Of a DNA stretch of 64,000 bases, positions 22,661-33,838 are shown piece by piece. The notes beneath the pieces are model-generated. The model was given only the letters and a program-made list of their open reading frames with translations. It made no database searches and was not told where the DNA came from. A program made the translations under genes and the position numbers. This DNA comes from Gigantopelta aegis (lineage: Eukaryota > Mollusca > Gastropoda > Neomphalida > Peltospiridae), in contig NC_054701.1 in the NCBI RefSeq assembly GCF_016097555.1, forward strand, positions 59,737,676 through 59,801,675. The letters are read 5' to 3'. Position 1 is the stretch's first letter; each line of letters opens with the position of its first letter.

Positions 22661-23934
22661 GCCATTTATCTGTCAATGACACTGATGTTACGTCTCATCG
22701 TGCATTGCCAATGCATTGGCAGACAGTTTCTCTCATAACTCTTCTTCTTCTTTCAGTACAGATGCTTTTTGCATTAGGCAGTTTTTATCAGTTTCCAACA
22801 TTGATTTAACAGACATTTTGGAAATGCCTACATTATTTATTTTGCCACCTTGGTGTATCAAACCACAAAAAATTGTATTCGATTTTGTGCATCTAAAAAA
22901 AGATCGCACAGATGCAGTCATTTATAAACAACATTTCATGGAAATCCAAGAGAGGTACTGTGATTACATTCCTGTTTACACAGACGGATCACGGGATGGT
23001 AATTCTGTGGCTTGTGCTACAGTTTTTCCCATCAGACGCAATAATTTCCATGAGATTGCCCGATTCAGCATCAATCTTTACTGCTGAAATTTGGGCAATC
23101 ATTAAAGCCCTGGAACAGATTAAGGATTCATGTGCATCCAAATATATTATTTTTACAGACTCACTTTCGTGTCTCCAAGCTCTACAGTACATGAAATTGG
23201 AGCACCCCTTAGTTGAAATGGTGATACGAAAGAGTGTCTTTTTATCAATTGCCAATAAAGATGTTATATTTTGTTGGGTACCCAGCCATGTCGGCATTAG
23301 GGGTAACGAAAAGGCAGATGTTGCTGCCAAGTCTGCTTTGAACTTTCCCCGTGTCCGTGTTGGTGTCCCCTACAGTGATTTTAAATTTCATATAAAGCAA
23401 TATATCTTTTCGACTTGGCAAGACGATTGGGACGGTGCGGTTGCGAACAAGCTTCATTCTATCAAAGCAGTACTGGGAGAGTGGCAGTCATCCTACAGGC
23501 GATGCAGGAAGGATGAAGTAGTCTTGTGCCGTGCCCGCATCGGCCATACATATTTCACGCATTCATTTATTTTAAAGAAGGACCCTCCCCCTCTGTGTGA
23601 ACATTGTCAGTGTACACTGACTGTGCGTCACATTTTGGTGGAGTGTGATCATCTCAAGCCGACGAGAAATGATATATTTGGCAACAGAAATGTTTTGGAA
23701 TCTTTTAAATTCCACCCAGAATTAATTGTGAAGTTTTTAAAACACTTTGACTTCTATACAAAGTTTTAAAATGTACTTACCTTGATTTTATGTATTGTAT
23801 TATACTTTTTTCCCCACAGCTCCTAACACTGGTTTTACATGAATATATATAAATAATATTTCCATTTGTGACACCCAATAGCCGATATGTATTTTTGTGC
23901 TGGGGTGTCGTTAAACAAACATTCATTCATTCAT
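22661..23934 (+). mobile_element. LINE fragment: RNase H domain, C-terminal Zn motif and complete 3' tail
   Basis: The reading frame runs through a linker, then an RNase H-like domain with VYTDGSRDG (first Asp), then after a frame change IFTAEIWAIIKALEQI (Glu), IFTDSLSCLQAL (Asp) and VPSHVGIRGNEKADVAAK (His/Asp). It is followed by the CEHCQCTLTVRHILVECDH zinc-knuckle-like motif (CCHC) typical of Jockey/I-type LINEs, and a stop at 23767. The 3' UTR ends GTGCTGGGGTGTCGTTAAAC plus CATT repeats. At least one frameshift lies near 23040. Confidence 0.88.
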
Positions 23935-24483
23935 TCTTTTACATCTGTAAGAAATAAAGCTGAAAAGCAACCTATTAACTTTTCATCTGAAAATGTTGAA
24001 GTATACAACAGGCACTTCTCTTTGGAGGAGTTGCAGGACGCTCTACGAAGGCCCATGATACTTCAGTAGGACCAGATGAAATACATTATCAACTCTTAAA
24101 ACACTTACCTGAATCATCCTTAATGGTTCTATTAAATATCTTAAACAAAATCTGGATTTCTGGTGACTTTCCTTCTGACTGGAGAAAAGCCATTCCTATT
24201 CCTAAGCCTGGTAAGGATCCAACAAATCCTACCAGTTATCGCCCTATTGCTTTGACAAGTTGCATTTGTAAAACCATGGAAAGAATGATCAACTGTAGAC
24301 TTGTCTGGTATCTTGAGTCCCACAAATTGCTTACTAACATGCAATGTGGGTTCAGGACTATACGTAGAACGGTTGATCATCTTGTTAGATTTGAAACGTT
24401 TTGTAGCGATGCTTTTATCCATAACCAGCATTTGGTATTGGTCCTTTTTGACCGAGAAAGCTTTTGATACCACGTGGAAGTAA
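23935..24483 (+). mobile_element. LINE reverse-transcriptase fragment
   Basis: Plus-strand frames read SLEELQDALRR, then SDWRKAIPIPKPGKDPTNP and SYRPIALTSCICKTMERMI, the fingers region of a non-LTR reverse transcriptase, ending near VLVLFD...KAFDTTWK (motif A region). It follows the previous LINE tail directly and is joined at 24483 to a LINE 5' half in the opposite orientation. Confidence 0.85.
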
Positions 24484-26612
24484 AAGATCCACTTGCAGAA
24501 TGAAAATATGTACGACTTTTATCATTAAATAAAAGTAAGTCGTTTTTGAGAACTAAGTCTTCCAATTGTTTACCTCTAATATTGATACCCTCGCATCCCC
24601 ACCAAGTGTGGTGACCATTAAAATCTCCCATAATAATAAAGGGAGTAGGGAGCTGATCACGAAGACCTTGAAGATCCCTAGGATTAAAATTAAAATGATT
24701 ACGAGGTGGCAAGTAAACTGAGCACAGAGTAAGTTTTATGAGCCGTGACTTTGACAGCGACAGCTTGTAAATTGGTATTTAATGTTACTGAAATCTGAGG
24801 AATGTTTTCATCAACAAGAATGGAAACATCCCCAGATGCCCTATTTTCAGTTTCTTGAAACTTATGATAGAGGTTAAATCCTCTCATGGTAATATGATCA
24901 GTGTCCTTCAAGAAAGTTTCTTGAAGACACACTGAAATAGGATTATGTTTTTTAATTAAAACACTTAATTCATCAAAATTGGGCCCAAGCCCACGGCAGT
25001 TCGACTGAATTAGTCATTAGGGGGAAGTACAGGAGTTACCTTTGGCTTATGAGATCTCTGTGGGTGTGGACGGTCATCTGGCACTATATCCATTTGATCA
25101 TCCACATCAGCCAAAGCTTCAAATGGATTGTTACTTTTTTTCTGCTTTCTTCAGTCGTCCTGAAGAAGAATCCTTATGCTGCATTTTGGTGTCTTTTCTT
25201 GACGGAGGCTTACTGGGACCTGGCTCCCCAGGCGATGAGCCTCTTGATGGATTCCTAGAATCCAAACACACTTGAGTAGATGTTGAAACTTGTTTATGAA
25301 CAGTCTGTTTTTTGACATCTTTTGGATGAGAAATCTTCTTAAATGTATCCTCACTGTTGGGCCAAGTTAAATCAGTTTGAGTAGCTATACTCGTTGTAGA
25401 AACCTTGAGAGCCGTGGCATATGATTTACCTAATACCACACTTTCCACTTTGGGCACTCTCGCGAGTACGCAGTGTTTCCCTTTACAATTGGTACATATC
25501 ATATCATTCTGACATGTCTTGCTGTCATGGTCAAACTGACCACAACGAGCACATGTCAATCTGTTGCGACATGTATTCTGTCCATATCCAAACTTTTGAC
25601 ATTTGAAACACCGTAAAGGGTTGGGGATGTAACGTACAACTGGTATATACAGGTAACCTGCTTTAACTGAAGTTGGAAGTGTAGGCACATTGAATGACAG
25701 AATCAAGGTGTTTGTCGGCACAAGTTCGTTGTTCCGACGAACCTTAATCCGCTTGTGAAGAGAGATTTTCGCAAATCTCATCCTCACTAACTCTTTCCAA
25801 ATCCCGAGATCGAACTACTCCTTTAGATGAATTTAGATGAATTTAGAGTGAGGGACTCACAATGATAGAAATGTTGCATATCATTTTAGATTTAAGAAGA
25901 TTTCTGGAACGACTCTCTGTTGAACATTCAACCAACAATGAGCCATTCCTCAATTTCTTGACAGTTTTGGGCTCTCCAGCCAAGCCTTCGAGCCCTTTCT
26001 GAATCGCAAAGGGCGACAGTTTTTTCAAGGCCCCTTCATCGGAAGACCCGATGACGAGAAACCTTGGCCAGGTTTTCATAGAAATCACATTCAAAGACTT
26101 AGATTCCTCATCAGATGATGAAGAATCTGAAACTTCGGTGTGGACCCTTTTCAAGGTCCCATCAAAAGATTGAGGTTGGTTTATATCCATATTAGAAATC
26201 AAATAGTTCATCAACCATGCCCCCACCCACCACGGAATCCAACAAGGGGACATGATGCTGCGGATAACCAGCAGGCACTCATGCCTGGGATACATGGTTG
26301 ATATACTCAGGGAAGAAAAAATTAATCACCCGATTGACCTTAGCACTCGCACTAAGAGCAACAAATACAAAAGGTAATTAAAACAATGTTTGTTCTTGGC
26401 TATATAAACAAAACAAAGGTTGTTTGCTCTAGAGCTTGGCATGACCAGCCGATTAATCAGGGCGGGCCTCCCTGACCATCCGTCTGGCTGAACTCCAGGC
26501 CAAAGTGGTGTGTTGCCAGAAAAAATATCCGCAGATATGTCCCCAACTTAACCACCGGGATCCCAGCATTACGGGATGCACCTCACGACCAACAAGGTGC
26601 CCCAAAAGGGGA
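24484..26612 (-). mobile_element. LINE 5' half: ORF1 and endonuclease, minus strand
   Basis: Read right to left. The 5' UTR runs from about 26612. ORF1 at about 26220-25131 has WPRFLVIGSSDEGALKKLS, AIQKGLEGLAGEPK and KKLRNGSLLVE, then three zinc knuckles (CFKCQKFGYGQNTC, CARCGQFDHDSKTC, CTNCKGKHC) and a basic tail. An APE-type endonuclease follows at about 24990-24500: VCLQETFLKD, then FIIMGDFNGHHTWWG. ORF1 is split by frame changes. Its RT partner (23935-24483) is present but inverted with respect to it. Confidence 0.85.
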
Positions 26613-26690
26613 GTTGTGCTGTATTGGCCATTCTCAAAGAGAATGTTACACCCCTGCACCACGGCGAGGTTACAGCACGCGCAGGGGTTT
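26613..26690 (-). mobile_element. Retroposon fragment, one 58 bp hairpin unit
   Basis: GTGCTGTATTGGCCATTCTC and CACCCCTGCACCACGG up to CAGGGG, as in the elements at 8196 and 29818, but with a single unit. It joins a SINE directly at 26690. Confidence 0.75.
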
Positions 26691-26972
26691 TTTTTAGAGG
26701 AAACCCGCTGTCACCACATAGGCTACTATTTTACGACAGGCAGGATAGCACAAACCATGGCCTTTGTTGAACCAGTTATGGATCACTGATCGGTGCAGGG
26801 TTATGGATCACTGATCGGTGCAAATGGGTTACACCTACCCATTGAGCCTTGCAGAGCACTCACTCAGGGTTTGGAGTCGGTATCTGGATTAAAAATCCCA
26901 TGCCTCGACTGGGATCCGAACCCAGTACCTACCAGCCTGTAGACCGATGGCCTAACCACGACGCCTCCGAGA
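26691..26972 (-). mobile_element. tRNA-headed SINE (type A), minus strand, 3' truncated, internal duplication
   Basis: Head at the right: GGATCCGAACCCAGTACCTA is the inverted B box region. The segment GTTATGGATCACTGATCGGT occurs twice in tandem (about 26775 and 26800). The tail region is missing. Confidence 0.88.
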
Positions 26973-27077
26973 ATAATAAATGAGGCATATCCTCGAGTAA
27001 CCGTGAACCGGTCTATCAACGGGAAATTATTTTTTTGCGCACTCTCATTGTAATGGACGATCGATTTGATGAAACAG

Positions 27078-27150
27078 TTAAAGTTTGTTTTGTTTAACGA
27101 CACCACTAGAGCACATTGATTTATTAATCATTGGCTATTGGATGTCAAAT
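27078..27150 (-). mobile_element. SINE 3' fragment (minus)
   Basis: AAAGTTTGTTTTGTTTAACG, then CACCACTAGAGCACATTGAT and TGGCTATTGGATGTCAAA. Only the 3' domain is present. Confidence 0.8.
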
Positions 27151-27997
27151 TGAAGAAACAATGTTTTATCTTGTTCTTCTTCAGCGTTCGATTGGCTGTG
27201 TTATATCCTTTGTCCCGTGAGAGTAGCAAAATCTTGTTCAATTTATTATCAAAATCAACAAACAAATGTTAATATCCATGCCAGTTTCTGTTGTGAAGAG
27301 ATTAAATGCATGTCGTAGTCTAATGCTGACATTCTTCAGATACTTCTGTAAACCGGATATTTGTTACTTACCATTATTCAAGTCCGTATAACTTTAAAAT
27401 TGCAGAACACATTACGCATAATAACGCATTTCTTTCATTAAAAATGTAAATTGTGACAGAAGGCCTACAGCGAATTGCTACACCGGTTATTTCTACACTT
27501 TCGAATGTTTAAATGTATTACTCACAATTAACTGTTATTAGTCCGAATCGGACGTAGCAAATCATCGTGTGTCGGTCTGCCTTAAACTAATTGCTTTATT
27601 ATCAGTTATAACTTTAAGTTATATGTTAAAACAATTTTATTACCATAGTTTAATCGTGGTGTCAAGATATGTTGCAATATTATAGCTACGACAGCACCAA
27701 TACCCGTCACTGGCGTAAGAAGTGTGGGGTGGGGGACAAGGGGGTATGTGCCCCCACACTTTTCAGATATTTTGCTTCATAATAGTGCAAAAGTGCCCCC
27801 CCCCCCCCCACTTTTTGGCACCTTCCCACGCCACTGACCCTTATACTATCAGGCCCGTAGGAACGGGGGGGGGCTCTTCCTTTTTTTAAACATATTAATG
27901 TTTGCAATTGTACACAAAATCTGATATAGAGTTTGTACCCAATCCGTTAGTGCCCCCACCACCACTCCAAAGTCCAAAGCCAGTATGCCGTTCATGA
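27151..27997. other. Non-coding stretch with a C-run-centred repeat
   Basis: No gene seen. 27712-27835 (TGGCGTAAGAAGTGT...CCACGCCACTG) has inverted ends TGGCGT/ACGCCA around poly-G and poly-C runs and is related to 20203-20350. A G-run near 27865 adds low complexity. Confidence 0.45.
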
Positions 27998-28295
27998 GCT
28001 AGACAGACATTTGATCAGACTGCTATGATCATTTTAGTTCGCCAATAACAACTATTTCACATATTAACCAATAATACACACACTACCCGACACTAACCTC
28101 TTTCAATAATGTTCCGGTTCGGTTAAATACGTAGTTGCTGGCGGGTTTCTTCCTGTAGTGTGTGTATTTGTGATTAATATGTCAAATATCTGTTATCAGC
28201 GAAATTGATCAATGTAATGGTATTTAGAAACATGGTGTTATTGTTGTATCAGAGCGGGAATCTTTCATAACCGTCCAAATGTCCGTCTAGCTCTC
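27998..28295. mobile_element. Foldback MITE (~300 bp)
   Basis: The left arm has GAGCTAGACAGACATTTG and CACATATTAACCAATAATAC; the right arm is the inverse, with AATATGTCAAATAT and CAAATGTCCGTCTAGCTC. A half copy lies at about 37805-38050 (AGAGCTAGACGGACATTTGG, then ATATTAATCACTAATACACA). Confidence 0.7.
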
Positions 28296-28364
28296 GAACG
28301 GCAGACTGGTTGGACTCGATCGTACGTTTGTGGATACTAAATACATTATACCTTTCGCAATAGA

Positions 28365-29085
28365 ATGAATGAATGAATGTTTAACGGCACCCCAGCACAA
28401 ATCGGCTATTGGGTGTCACAAATGGTAAGTATATAAACATATTATTTATATATATTTATGTAAAACCAGTGTAAGGAGCTGTGGGGATAAGTATAATACA
28501 ATACATAAAATCGAGGTAAGTAAACCGTAAAACTGTGTATAGAAGTCAAAATGTTTCAAAAACGTTACAATTAATTTTGGATGGAATTTAAAGGATTCCA
28601 AAACATTTCTGTTGCCAAATATATCATTTCTCGTCGGCTTGACATGATCACACTCCACCAAAATGTGGCGCACAATCAGCGTACACTGACAATGTTCACA
28701 CTCATGGGCGTACATAGGATTTTGAAAAGGGGGGGTTCCAATACATAGGATTTTGAAAAGGGGGGTTCCAAAATAGATTGCAGAGATATTGGGCATATAT
28801 TTCTAGGTTGAGTAAATATAATGTCAGATATATTAAATTATTTAAAAAAAAGCGATTTCAGGTAGGGTTCGGTCGAACCCCGCCCCCCATGACACTGAGG
28901 AGGAGGATCCTTCTTTAAAATAAATGAATGTGTCAAATATGTATGGCCGATGTGGGCACGGCATAATACTACTTCATCCTTCCTGCACCGCCTGTAAGAT
29001 GACTGCCACTGTCCCAGGACAGAATGAAACTTGTTCGCAACCGCACCGTCCCAATCATCTTGCCATAGTGCCAGACGAAATTTAT
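28365..29085 (-). mobile_element. LINE 3' fragment (minus) interrupted by ~190 bp
   Basis: Minus-strand frames read CEHCQCTLIVRHILVECDH, NDIFGNRNVLESFKFHP, and upstream the region equivalent to the DWDGAVANKLHS segment of 23450. The part from about 28706 to 28890 (GGGCGTACATAGGATTTTGA, repeated) is foreign and splits the LINE. Confidence 0.8.
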
Positions 29086-29170
29086 GATACTCGTTTAGGA
29101 ATTATTTTATACCTTCGTTCTCATTCGAGGAATAAAATAATTCCAAAACGAGTTTCATAAATACCGTATA
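29086..29170. repeat. Short inverted repeat
   Basis: TATGATACTCGTTTAGGAAT and its near inverse ATTCCAAAACGAGTTTCATA lie about 20 bp apart, giving a strong hairpin with AATTATTTTAT/ATAAAATAATT in the stem. It sits at the 5' border of the LINE fragment. Confidence 0.6.
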
Positions 29171-29579
29171 GCACTCCCGCTCATGCAATAATATATATAT
29201 ATAAACTTTTGCATGTGCCATGTGTGGTTTTTGTCACAAATGTCCAGATTATTTATTAAATGTTGTCAAACGTAGCTTAATATGGAAGGGTGGAGGTGTA
29301 TCTAACTAAGACTAACTACATGTATTTTCTGTTTATAGGTATGCGAGGCTAGCCTTTAATATATGTTTTTTTGTAACCACCTCCACGGTTTCAACATGCG
29401 GTCATTTTCTGGAAAACAGAACCAGATGGAACTTAGCGGGGTACCGGAATCAAGAGTTATCGCCCACAATAACGTTCGTCGAGATCAAGTGTGTTGTCCG
29501 ATATCTTACCAGTGGATAATGCCGCAGTCTCCGCAGTACAAGAAGACCCAGGTCCGCTCTGTTACACTGCAACGTGTTA

Positions 29580-31572
29580 AGTTGTCCAATCGTGTTAGGA
29601 AACTATGAAAATGTTGCCAGTATACCACAACATGTGTTTGTTGTACGTTATTGGTTTTTAATTTATTCAATCGTTTTAGGTGACTATGAACATGTTGCTA
29701 GTATACCACAACATGTTTTGTTATTTTTCTACATTGTTTTTTTGTTGTTTTTAATTTGTCCAATCGTATCAGGTAATTATAAAAAATGTTTGCCAGAATA
29801 CCACGTGTTTGTTGTTTTAGCCCCTGCGTGTGCTGTAACCTCACCGTGGTGCAGGGGTGTAACATTCTCTTTGAGAACCCCTGCGCGTGCTGTAACCTCA
29901 CCGTGGTGCAGGGGTGTAACATTCTCTTTGAGAATGGCCAATACAGCACAAAATTTAAGTTTTGAGTAAAATCCAGTATCCGTAAAATTCTGTTATATTT
30001 GTGTTTTTGCACAGTTCTTTACACTTTTTGTTTAAGTCTTAAATTTTTATATTGATGTTGATCATCACTTTATTTCTTTGCATTACCATAGTTTGACACC
30101 CAATAGCCGATGTATTTTTCGTGCTGGGGTGTCGTTAAACATTCATTCATTGTTGTTTTAGTCTACAAACGTGTTACGTAATTATGAACATGTTGCCAGT
30201 ATACCACAACATGTGTTTGCTTTTTTCTGCATTGGGTTTTGTTTGTTTTTTCTGTTTTTTTAATTTGTAATTTGGAGAATATTGCCAGTATATCACATGT
30301 ATTTTTTGTACTACATTGTTTCTTTGATTTGGAGAATCGTGTATGGTAATTATGAACATGGTGTCAGTATACCACATCTGTTGTACGTTGTTGGTTTTTA
30401 ATTTGTTCAATCGTGTTAGGTGACTATGAACATGTTGCTAGTATACCACAACGTGTTGTTATTTTTCTACATTGTTTCAATTTGTCCAATCGTATCAGGT
30501 AATTATAAAAAATAATTGCCAGAATATCACATGTATTTTTTTTAGTCTACTACATTGTTGGTTTTTAATGTCTACAAACGTGATAGGTAATTATGAACAT
30601 GTTGCCAGTATACCACAACATGTGTTTGCTTTGGGGGTTTTTTAATTTGGAGGATCGTGTCAGGTAATCATGAAAATGTTGCCAGTATATCACATGTATT
30701 TTTTGTACTACATTGTTTCTTTGATTTGGAGAATCGCGTATGGTAATTATGAACAAGTTGCTAGTATACCACAACGTGTTATTTTTCTACATTGTTTTTT
30801 TTAATTTGTTCAATCGTATCAGGCAATTCTAAAAAGTTGCCAGAATATCACATGTATTTGTTGTTTTAGTCTACATTGTTGGTTTTTAATGTCTACAAAC
30901 GTGTTAGGTAATTATGAACATGTTGCCAGTATACCACATGTGTCTTATACATTGGGTTTTGTTTTTGTTTTTTAATTTGTAATTTGGAGAATCGTCTCAG
31001 GTAATTATGAAAATATTGCCAGTATATCGCATGTATTTTTTGTACTACATTGTTTCTTTGACTTGGAGAATCGTGTATGGTAATTATGAACATGTTGTCA
31101 GTATACCACAACATTTGTTGTATGTTGTTGCTTTTTAATGTCTTCAATCGTGTCGAGTAATTATGAACAGTATACCATAACACTGTGTGTGTTGTTTTTC
31201 TAAATTTTTTGTTGGGGTTTATTTCTTCAATCGTGTGACGTATATGATGTGAAATCTGCATAGGCGTGTCTGGAGAACCTTAAAGCAGAGATATAGAGGC
31301 GGATCTAGGGTCTCCCCTCCCCTCCCCCTTAATTTTGCGACAGTTATAATTTTATTATATTTTTTTTTTTTTAAATTCACAACATGTGTTGTTATTTTTC
31401 TACATTGGTTTTTTTTTTTTTTTTTTTTTTAATTTGTCCAATCGTATCAGGCAATTATAAAATAATAATTGCCAGAATATCACATGTATTTGTTGTTTTA
31501 GTCTACATTTTTTTTTTTTTTATGAACATGTTGCCAGTATACCACAACATGTGTTTGCTGTTTTATACATTG

Positions 31573-31603
<31 letters not shown>

Positions 31604-31870
31604 GTAATTTGGAGAATCGTATCAGGTAATTATGAAAATGTTGCCAGTATATCACATGTACTTTTTGTACTACATTGTTTCTTTGATTTGGAGAATCATG
31701 TATGGTAATTATGAACATGTCAGTATACCACAACATTTGTTGTATGTTGTTGTTTTTTAATTTCTTCAATCGTGTCAAGTAATTATGAACAGTATACCAT
31801 AACACTGTGTTTGTTGTTTTTCTACATTTTTTGTTGGGGTTTATTTCTTCATTCGTGTCACGTATATGAT
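29580..31870. repeat. Degenerate tandem array, ~75-95 bp unit, about twenty units
   Basis: The unit is recognised by AACATGTTGCCAGTATACCA, CAACATGTGTTTGTTGT and TTTTTAATTTGTCCAATCGT followed by ATCAGGTAATTATGA. Units recur near 29610, 29690, 30190, 30290, 30360, 30430, 30600, 30680, 30760, 30920, 31010, 31090, 31525, 31640 and 31710. T-runs vary in length. A retroposon (29818-30147) and MITE pieces interrupt it, and about 600 bp (30950-31345 against 31555-31990) is itself duplicated. Confidence 0.85.
29818..30147 (+). mobile_element. Short retroposon, two 58 bp hairpin units, in the tandem array
   Basis: Flanked by direct repeats TGTTGTTTTAG. It begins CCCCTGCGTGTGCTGTAACC, repeats the unit, passes through GAATGGCCAATACAGCAC, and ends with CACCCAATAGCCGATG and a CATTCATT tail. 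Same family as 8196-8543. Confidence 0.88.
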
Positions 31871-31931
31871 GTGAAATCTGATCCTGAATCAAAATCTGCG
31901 TAGGCGTGTCTGGAGAACCTTAAAGCAGACA

Positions 31932-32098
31932 TACAGAGGCGGATCTAGGGTCTCCCCTTCCCTTAATTTTGCGACAGTTATAATTTTATTATATATTTAA
32001 AAAAAAAAAAAAATTACGATCCCCATCCAAACCTCCCCCAAAGTTCTCTTGGCGTTTCGCCTCCCCTCTCCCAAATGGATTTTCTAGATCCGCCACCG
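31932..32098 (+). mobile_element. GGCGGATC-type MITE with inverted ends
   Basis: Begins GAGGCGGATCTAGGGTCTCC and ends TTTTCTAGATCCGCCACC, so the ends pair. A truncated sister with the same left flank lies at 31293-31370. Confidence 0.8.
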
Positions 32099-32159
32099 AG
32101 ATATATAATAATAATAACCATATGAAGTTCTTCAACAACATGATGCGGGATTGAATTAT

Positions 32160-32539
32160 AGGAACATTCCTGAGTTTGCTGCAATTTTTAAGATGTTATC
32201 GACTAACCGAGACTTTTTAACGATTGTAATTACATATCAAATGTATGTTTCTGCATACAATATTAGTGGCTGTATAATTATTACACGTGTTTCTGACCGT
32301 TCTAATATTTGTACTAGGTTAAATTTCATGTTATTTCCTAAAAACTATTTTTTCGTACGTACTAAATGATTTGAAGAAAAAAATCCAGTTTGGGCTTGTA
32401 ACAAATATTGAGATGACCAGAAACACATTGAATATACAGACACTGATATTCTAAACAAGAAAATATATTTAAAATATATTTAATATATAAGTGTAATCGT
32501 AGAAATATCTTACAATGCAGCAAACTCAGGAATGTCCCT
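32160..32539. mobile_element. TTAA-type MITE, family 2, copy 1
   Basis: Left end GGAACATTCCTGAGTTTGCT; right end AGCAAACTCAGGAATGTCCC followed by TTTAA. The second copy lies at 40566-40921. About 380 bp, non-coding; a short frame inside is not a gene. Confidence 0.85.
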
Positions 32540-32544
32540 TTAAC

Positions 32545-32720
32545 GAATGAATGAATGCTTAACGACACCCCAGCACAAAAATACACAAGTATATGGAAAT
32601 ATTATTTATACAATTATGTAAAACCAGTGTAATGAGGTGTGTGGGGGGGGGGGGGGGGGGGGGGGGGGGAAGAAGAGAGATAATACTAATACATATATCA
32701 AGCTAAATTACATTTTAAAA
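32545..32720 (-). mobile_element. LINE 3' end fragment with a poly-G run
   Basis: AATGAATGAATGCTTAACGA and CACCCCAGCACAAAAATACA mark the inverted LINE tail. A run of about 27 G follows at 32642-32669. Confidence 0.75.
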
Positions 32721-32965
32721 TTTTGTACAGAATTCAAATGATTCGGGTGAATTGTGGAGTATGCCGGAAACTAATTTCAAAATGAAATTTTATATACACT
32801 TCGTTTCAAGACGAAAAAAACCCGTCATGGTATAGCCATAAAATCTGTTTATACTAGTATACAATCCAGAGTTTATCATTTATAGATGAAATGTCACCTG
32901 GAGATGGGAGTCCACCCAATGCTGTTTGATCAGTAGAGCTAATTTTAATCAGATTGAGTAAGTGC
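32720..32965. mobile_element. Fragment of the long-TIR (MULE-like) MITE family
   Basis: Shares GAATTGTGGAGTATGCCGGA, GTATACAATCCAGAGTTTAT and GAGCTAATTTTAATCAGATT with the copies at 46117, 35241 and 61670. It is a rearranged remnant. Confidence 0.6.
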
Positions 32966-33028
32966 ATGTACACTGACAAGGAGGGTCCTTTAAAACAAAT
33001 GAATGCGTCAAATGCGTATGGCCGATGC

Positions 33029-33838
33029 ATGAATGAATGAATGAATGAATATTTCTTTAACGACACCCCAGCACAAAAATACATGTCGGCTACTGGGTGT
33101 CACAAATGGTAAGTATATGAACGTATTATTTATATATAGTTATGTAAAACCACAGTGTAAGGAGCTGTGGCGGGAAAGTATAATACAATATATAAAATCG
33201 AGTTAAGTATATCTTAAAAACTTTACAATTAATATTGGATGGAATTTAAACGATTCCAAAACATTTCTGTTGCCAAATATATCATTTCTCGTCGGCTTGA
33301 GATGATCACACTCCATCACAATGTGCCGCACAGTCAGTGTTCACAATGAGGAGGGTCCTTTAAAATAAATAATGCGTCAAATATGTATGGCCGATACGGG
33401 CACGGCATAACACTACTTCATCGGTCCTGTACCGCCTGAAGGATGACTGCCACTGTCCCAGGACTGCCTTGACAGAATGAAGCTTATTCGCAACCGCACC
33501 GTCCCAATCATCTTGTCAAGTCGAAAAGATATATTGGTTAATATGAAATTTAAAATCACTGTAGGGAACACCAACATGGACACGGGGCAAGTTCAAAGCA
33601 GACTTGGCAGCAACATCTGCCTTTTCGTTACCCCTAATCCCAACAAAATATAACATCCTGATTGGCAATTCATAAAAAGACACTTTCGTATCACCATCCC
33701 AATTAAGGGATGCTCCTATTTCATGTACTGTAGAGCTTGGAGACACGAAAGTGAGTGTAAAAATAATATACTTGGATGCACATGAATCCTTAATCTGTTC
33801 CAGGGCTTTAATGATTGCCCAGGTTTCAGCAGTAAAGA
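33029..33838 (-). mobile_element. LINE 3' fragment (minus): RNase H end and tail
   Basis: Tail at the left (ATGAATGAATGAATGAAT, ACGACACCCCAGCAC). Minus frames read GIRGNEKADVAAKSALNLPR and VHVGVPYSDFKFHINQYIFS, matching 23300-23420. Ends near 33838 at the segment equivalent to ITIFTAET. Confidence 0.85.
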
